This document shows, piece by piece, positions 5,926-9,328 of a DNA stretch of 9,328 nucleotides (its first letter is position 1; the number at the start of each line of letters is the position of its first letter). Position numbers and translations under genes: made by a program. This DNA comes from Caldifarciminota bacterium. Lineage in GTDB: Bacteria > Hydrothermota > Tepidihabitantia > Tepidihabitantales > Tepidihabitantaceae. A model generated the notes under the pieces. The model was not told the DNA's origin and searched no databases. It saw nothing but the letters and a program-made list of their open reading frames with translations. The stretch covers positions 1-9,328 of the forward strand of contig DSBX01000265.1 of NCBI GenBank assembly GCA_011049385.1, in the 5' to 3' direction.

Positions 5926-7623
5926 CTACCTCGCCCCGGCCCGGCCGGTGTTGCGGGCGTCGTGGCGGTACTTGGGCCACGGCCCGGTGTCGAGCCCGCC
6001 CGCGGCCCGCACCGCCCGGAAGCCGCCCGCCGAGTCGCCGACGTAGACGATGCCGTTGGCCAGCGCCGGTGAAGTGGTAACCATCCCGGGCAGGACAAGG
6101 TGCCAGGCGATACCGCCCATCCCCCGCGCGTCAATCGCATAGAGCCTGCGCCCGGCCCCGAAGTAGACGATGAGGCCCTCGCCGACAAGCGGTGAGGAAC
6201 GTACCGGCCCGGGCATCGGGAACTCCCAGACCGGCCCGCCGGTCTCGTAGAACGCGAAGAAACGGCCGGTCTCGGAGCCGACGAAGATGCTCCCGTCCGA
6301 GCCGACCGCGGGCGAACAGACCGTGCCCACGCCGAGTTCTTCCTGCCAGCGCAGACCGCCGTCCGGGTCGAGCGCGTAGTGCCGGCCGTCCCGGCTCGCG
6401 ACGTGGACCGTGCCGTCCGCGGCCAGCGCCGGGGATGCGTCAACCGCGTCGCCGGTGCGGTAACGCCAGTCGAGCGTGCCGTCGGCCCGAAGCGCGTAGA
6501 CGAAACTGTCGCCGGACCCGAAGAGGATGCGGCCGTCCGCGCCGATTGCCGGCGAGGAACGCACCGGCCCGCCGGTCCGGTAGCTCCAGCGTAACCGGCC
6601 GTCGGGCTCGAGGCAATAAAGACCGCCGTCGTCCGAGCCGACGAGCACCGCGCCGTCGGCAGCGATGGCCGGCGAGGAACGCACTTCGCCCCCGGTCGCG
6701 TACTCCCAGCGCCCCGCGCCCTCACCGGTCAGGCAGTAGACCGTGCTGTCGTCCGAACCGAACAGGACCGAGCCGTCCGCGGCGATGGCCGGTGAAGTCT
6801 GCACCGCCCCGCGCGTGCCGAAGCCCCAGGCCTGGTTCCCGTTCGGTTCGAGACAGCGCAGGAGGCCGTCGGTCGCGCCGAAGATGATCCGACCCCGGGC
6901 GTCAATCGCCGGCCCGCCCAGCGCCGCGACGCCGGTGCCGAGCTCGACCTGCCAGAGCACGACGCCCGGTCCGCTGATGTCGCGGATGGAGACGCGGAGC
7001 GTCTCGGACCAGGCCGAGGCCAGGCCCGGCCGGTCGAGCGCGCGGACGGTGAGGTCGAAGGTGTCGGCCCGGTCCCAGACGTGCTCGCGGGTAACGTACT
7101 GACCGGTGGTGACGAACGCGGTCGTCTCGACCGCGCCGTCGCCCCAGTCGAAGATGTAGCGGAGTTCGTCCGCGTCCGGGTCGGTGCTCACCGTTGTATA
7201 AGAATAGCTCGTGTCAACCCAGCCTGCGGCCGGACCGTCGGGCCGGGTCGGCCGTCGAGGTGGACTGCCGACCAAGAGTTCCAGCGGCTCGGACCAATCG
7301 GACAGCGCCTCCTGCGGGTCCCGGGCCTGAGCCGCGAGGCGGAACGAGCCGACCCGGGTGAAGACCTGCCGCACGGACAAGGTCTCGCCGCTCCCGGTCC
7401 AGAGGCTCCAGCCCGAAGTGTCGCCCTCGTCCCAGGCCAGCCGGAAGCTGACGCTCTGCCCTTCCGGGTCGCGTGCGACCAGCTGGTACTCGACCGAATC
7501 ACCGGGCGCGACCACAGTCGGCCCTTCCGGCCGCGCCGGCGCATCCGGCGGCCGGTTCCGGACGCAGGCCGCGGGCAGGGCCAGCAGGGCCGCGACGCTC
7601 ACCATCAACCAGTGTCTTGCCAT
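5926..7623 (-). CDS. Secreted PKD-domain / PQQ-like eight-blade beta-propeller lipoprotein
   Basis: 565 residues. The ATG at 7623 is chosen because AGGAGG lies 5 nt before it and the protein then opens with a signal peptide, MARHWLMVSVAALLALPAAC, with a probable lipidated Cys20 (Pro at -3 is unusual). An in-frame start at 7665 would overlap dprA and precede the signal peptide. Two PKD/Ig-like domains follow: about 30-118 (DPEGQSVSFRLAWDEGD) and 122-212 (DPDADELRYIFDWGDG). Residues 221-540 are eight blades of almost exactly 40 residues, with the core W.y.tGg.v.sSPAiaaDG.v..GS.dg.lYcl.pdG. The C-terminus ends in GPWPKYRHDARNTGR, a motif common at the ends of such PQQ-like propellers. Likely an envelope or cell-surface binding or scaffold protein. 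No dehydrogenase catalytic set was recognised, so actual PQQ binding is not claimed. It sits 32 nt after dprA and is probably cotranscribed. Confidence 0.88.
   Translation of the reverse strand: MARHWLMVSVAALLALPAACVRNRPPDAPARPEGPTVVAPGDSVEYQLVARDPEGQSVSFRLAWDEGDTSGWSLWTGSGETLSVRQVFTRVGSFRLAAQARDPQEALSDWSEPLELLVGSPPRRPTRPDGPAAGWVDTSYSYTTVSTDPDADELRYIFDWGDGAVETTAFVTTGQYVTREHVWDRADTFDLTVRALDRPGLASAWSETLRVSIRDISGPGVVLWQVELGTGVAALGGPAIDARGRIIFGATDGLLRCLEPNGNQAWGFGTRGAVQTSPAIAADGSVLFGSDDSTVYCLTGEGAGRWEYATGGEVRSSPAIAADGAVLVGSDDGGLYCLEPDGRLRWSYRTGGPVRSSPAIGADGRILFGSGDSFVYALRADGTLDWRYRTGDAVDASPALAADGTVHVASRDGRHYALDPDGGLRWQEELGVGTVCSPAVGSDGSIFVGSETGRFFAFYETGGPVWEFPMPGPVRSSPLVGEGLIVYFGAGRRLYAIDARGMGGIAWHLVLPGMVTTSPALANGIVYVGDSAGGFRAVRAAGGLDTGPWPKYRHDARNTGRAGAR
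6004..6963 (-). repeat. Eight in-frame 120-bp repeats encoding propeller blades
   Basis: The protein motif SPAI or its variants recurs at residues 237-240, 277-280, 317-320, 357-360, 397-400, 437-440 and 477-480, exactly 40 residues apart; the eighth copy is displaced by one residue. At DNA level neighbouring copies still share stretches, for example GGCGAGGAACGCAC (plus strand) near 6550 and again 120 bp later near 6670. This is intragenic blade duplication, not a mobile repeat. Confidence 0.85.
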
Positions 7624-7628
7624 CTCAT

Positions 7629-7634
7629 CCTCCT
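7629..7634 (-). promoter_or_regulatory. Ribosome binding site deciding the start of the propeller gene
   Basis: AGGAGG on the minus strand, 5 nt before the ATG at 7623. It favours this start over the upstream in-frame codon at 7665, which lies inside dprA. Confidence 0.75.
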
Positions 7635-7655
7635 GTGCGTTACGATACTCAATGG

Positions 7656-8735
7656 TCAGTAGCAACGGATGAAGAACTTGCCCGGCAGTTGCCGGACCGC
7701 GCCCTTGACCTCGAGCTGCATCAGCACCCCGAGCAGGCGCGCCATCGCCAGTTCGGTCATCTGGGCAATCTCGTCCACATGCTGGGGGTCGCCGGAAAGA
7801 AGCGCGATGACGTTCTTCTCCTCTTCTTCGAGCGGAAGCTTCTGCCTCTCCTCGAAGTGCAGTGCGACGCCGAGGTCGCAGAGCACGTCCTCGGCCCCGA
7901 GCACCGGCCGCGCGCCCTCGCGCAGGAGCCGGTTGATGCCCGCGCTGGACTGGTCGGTGATGCGGCCCGGAACCGCGTAGACATCGCGGCCCTGGTCCGC
8001 GGCCCAGGCCACGGTGTTGAGCACACCCGACCGCTCGCCCGCCTCGACCGCAATCACCGCCCGCGACAGCGCCGAGACAATCCGGTTCCGGCGCGGGAAG
8101 TTGGTGCTCATCGGCTCGGCGCCGAGACCGAACTCGCTCAGCACCGCGCCGTGGTCGGCCACCTCGCCCAACAGCCGCTCGTTCTCCGGCGGGTAGGGCA
8201 CGTCCACACCGCTGCCCAGCACCGCGATGGTCCGCCCCCCGCCCGCGATCGCGGCCCGGTGCGCGCAGGTATCAATGCCCCGAGCCAGGCCGCTCACCAC
8301 CGTCACGCCGTGGCCGACGAAATCCCGGGCCAGCCGCTCCGCGACCTGCTGGCCGTAGGCCGACGGCCGGCGCGTACCCACGACCGCGACCGCCAGCCGG
8401 TCGTCGTCGCACAGTTCGCCCCGGCCGAAGAGCAGGGTCGGCATCCCCCGCAGTTCGCGCAGGGCGGCCGGGTAGGCGGCATCGCGCCAGTCCGCGCTCC
8501 AAACACCGGCTTCGCGGGCCCGGTCAATCCGGGCCCCAAGCTCCGGGGTCCGCCGGTAGCCGGCAATCGCGCCGGCCAGCTCGACGTCCACGCCCTCGAC
8601 CTCGGCCAGGTCCTGCGCCCTCGCCCCCAGCACCGCCTCCGCGGTCTTGAACCGTTCCAGCAGGTTGCGCAGGCGGGTGGCGGTCAGCCGGGGAATGGCG
8701 GCAAGGTCGGCGTGCAGTTTGTTGAGCGCAGGCAT
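7656..8735 (-). CDS. dprA: DNA-processing protein DprA (Smf)
   Basis: Cytoplasmic recombination mediator that binds incoming single-stranded DNA and loads RecA during natural transformation; also widespread in bacteria not known to be competent. 359 residues, the full-length form. An N-terminal helical/HhH-like region (1-60) is followed by the Rossmann-like DprA core (about 78-285) with AVVGTRRPSAYG (117-128), VSGLARGIDTCAH (147-159), AVLGSGVDVPYPPEN (171-185), NFPRRNRIVSALS (212-224), GERSGVLNT (233-241), GRDVYAVPGRI (249-259) and GINRLLREGA (266-275). The C-terminal winged-helix (DprA_WH, about 303-355) is present. The ATG lies 1 nt after the obg stop, indicating translational coupling. All conserved core motifs are intact. 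No other competence gene is in the window, so transformability is not implied. Confidence 0.96.
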   Translation of the reverse strand: MPALNKLHADLAAIPRLTATRLRNLLERFKTAEAVLGARAQDLAEVEGVDVELAGAIAGYRRTPELGARIDRAREAGVWSADWRDAAYPAALRELRGMPTLLFGRGELCDDDRLAVAVVGTRRPSAYGQQVAERLARDFVGHGVTVVSGLARGIDTCAHRAAIAGGGRTIAVLGSGVDVPYPPENERLLGEVADHGAVLSEFGLGAEPMSTNFPRRNRIVSALSRAVIAVEAGERSGVLNTVAWAADQGRDVYAVPGRITDQSSAGINRLLREGARPVLGAEDVLCDLGVALHFEERQKLPLEEEEKNVIALLSGDPQHVDEIAQMTELAMARLLGVLMQLEVKGAVRQLPGKFFIRCY

Positions 8736-8736
8736 C

Positions 8737-9328
8737 TCAGCGCGGCAGGAGCCGGTCGAGCAGGTCCTTAAGCGTGCCGACCCCGGTCCGGTCGAGCGCC
8801 GATATCAGCACCGCGGGCGTGTCGAAGTCGGGCTTGGCCGGCGGCGCGGCAAGCAGGTCCAGCTTGTTCAGCGCGACGATGCGCGGCCGGGAAAGAATCG
8901 TCTCGTCGTATTGACGGATTTCATCGCACAACAGCCGGTAGTCCTCCTCCGGCCGGCCCGCGGCCAGGTCAATCACGAAGACGAGCAGGCGGGTGCGCTC
9001 GATGTGGCGCAGGAAGCGCAGGCCCAGGCCCCGGCCCTCGTGCGCGCCCTCGATGATACCCGGCATATCGGCGACGGTGTAGCGCAGGTCGCGAGCGGAC
9101 ATCACGCCCAGGTTTGGGCTCAGGGTCGTGAAAGGATAGGCCGCGACCTTCGGGCTCGCCGAGGTCAGCGCCGAAAGCAGGGTGGACTTGCCGGCATTGG
9201 GCAGGCCGACGAAACCGACGTCCGCCACCAGCCGGAGCACCAGCCGCAACTCGCGCTCGACCGCCTCGCCGCCCGGGTCGGCCCGGCGCGGGGCCTGGTT
9301 GGTGCTGGTCGCGAACCGGGCATTGCCC
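8737..9328 (-). CDS. obg: Obg family GTPase (partial, N-terminus beyond right edge)
   Basis: Ribosome-associated GTPase involved in 50S assembly and stress signalling. The last 196 codons are visible; the N-terminal glycine-rich Obg fold lies outside except for its end, GNARFATSTNQAPRRADPG, a signature of Obg at the junction to the G domain. G motifs: G1 GLPNAGKST, G2 in YPFTTLSPNLG, G3 DMPGIIEGAHEGRGLG, G4 NKLD, G5 SALDRTGVG. The protein ends soon after the G domain (LLDRLLPR), so it is the short form without the C-terminal OCT domain. A TTG inside the window could be misread as a start, but the conserved sequence continues upstream to the edge without a stop. It sits immediately before dprA. 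In many genomes obg follows rplU-rpmA; that part is not visible here. Confidence 0.95.
   Translation of the reverse strand, partial: GNARFATSTNQAPRRADPGGEAVERELRLVLRLVADVGFVGLPNAGKSTLLSALTSASPKVAAYPFTTLSPNLGVMSARDLRYTVADMPGIIEGAHEGRGLGLRFLRHIERTRLLVFVIDLAAGRPEEDYRLLCDEIRQYDETILSRPRIVALNKLDLLAAPPAKPDFDTPAVLISALDRTGVGTLKDLLDRLLPR

Noticed and set aside
6004..6963. Direct repeats as a possible CRISPR or mobile element
   Set aside because: The repeats are in frame, 120 bp long, diverged and encode propeller blades. There are no spacers and no transposase.

Overview
This is a GC-rich bacterial window in which nearly every codon ends in G or C. All genes lie on the minus strand and read from the right edge to the left. 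The set (Obg, DprA, a periplasmic Do-like protease, two probable lipoproteins, FolD, a short-chain prenyl synthase and Dxs) indicates an ordinary chromosomal segment of a free-living bacterium with a secretory envelope, probably diderm. The secreted protein that combines PKD-like domains, an eight-blade PQQ-type propeller and a closing WPKYRHDxxNTGR motif resembles proteins common in uncultured FCB-related or WOR-3-like lineages. That placement is a low-confidence guess from style, not from a marker search. No mobile element, CRISPR array, tRNA or rRNA was seen.

Layout in the direction of transcription: (1) 9328-5926 holds the C-terminal part of obg, then dprA, then a PKD/propeller lipoprotein. 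They are tightly packed and probably cotranscribed. (2) 5895-5263 holds a small lipoprotein gene with its own sigma70-like promoter and two tandem hairpin terminators. (3) 5206-3719 holds a complete DegP/HtrA protease with two PDZ domains. (4) 3698-3398 is about 300 bp without a convincing protein gene, but rich in signals: a good sigma70-like promoter, a chain of perfect-stem hairpins and an intrinsic terminator ending 16 nt before the folD start codon. (5) 3397-1 holds folD, ispA-type prenyltransferase and dxs, joined by a 4-nt overlap and a 4-nt gap. dxs runs off the left edge.

The folD-ispA-dxs unit joins one-carbon metabolism to isoprenoid precursor supply: Dxs makes DXP, the MEP pathway converts it to IPP and DMAPP, and IspA extends these to C15 or C20 diphosphates. 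The same neighbourhood in many bacteria reads folD-xseA-xseB-ispA-dxs; the xse genes are absent here. The most interesting item is the structured leader in front of this operon. It could be an attenuator or riboswitch, or a separate small RNA, and I could not match it to a known family. The protein genes are otherwise intact and conventional, with small oddities noted in FolD, the prenyl synthase and Dxs. I saw no convincing sign of a new multi-gene system.
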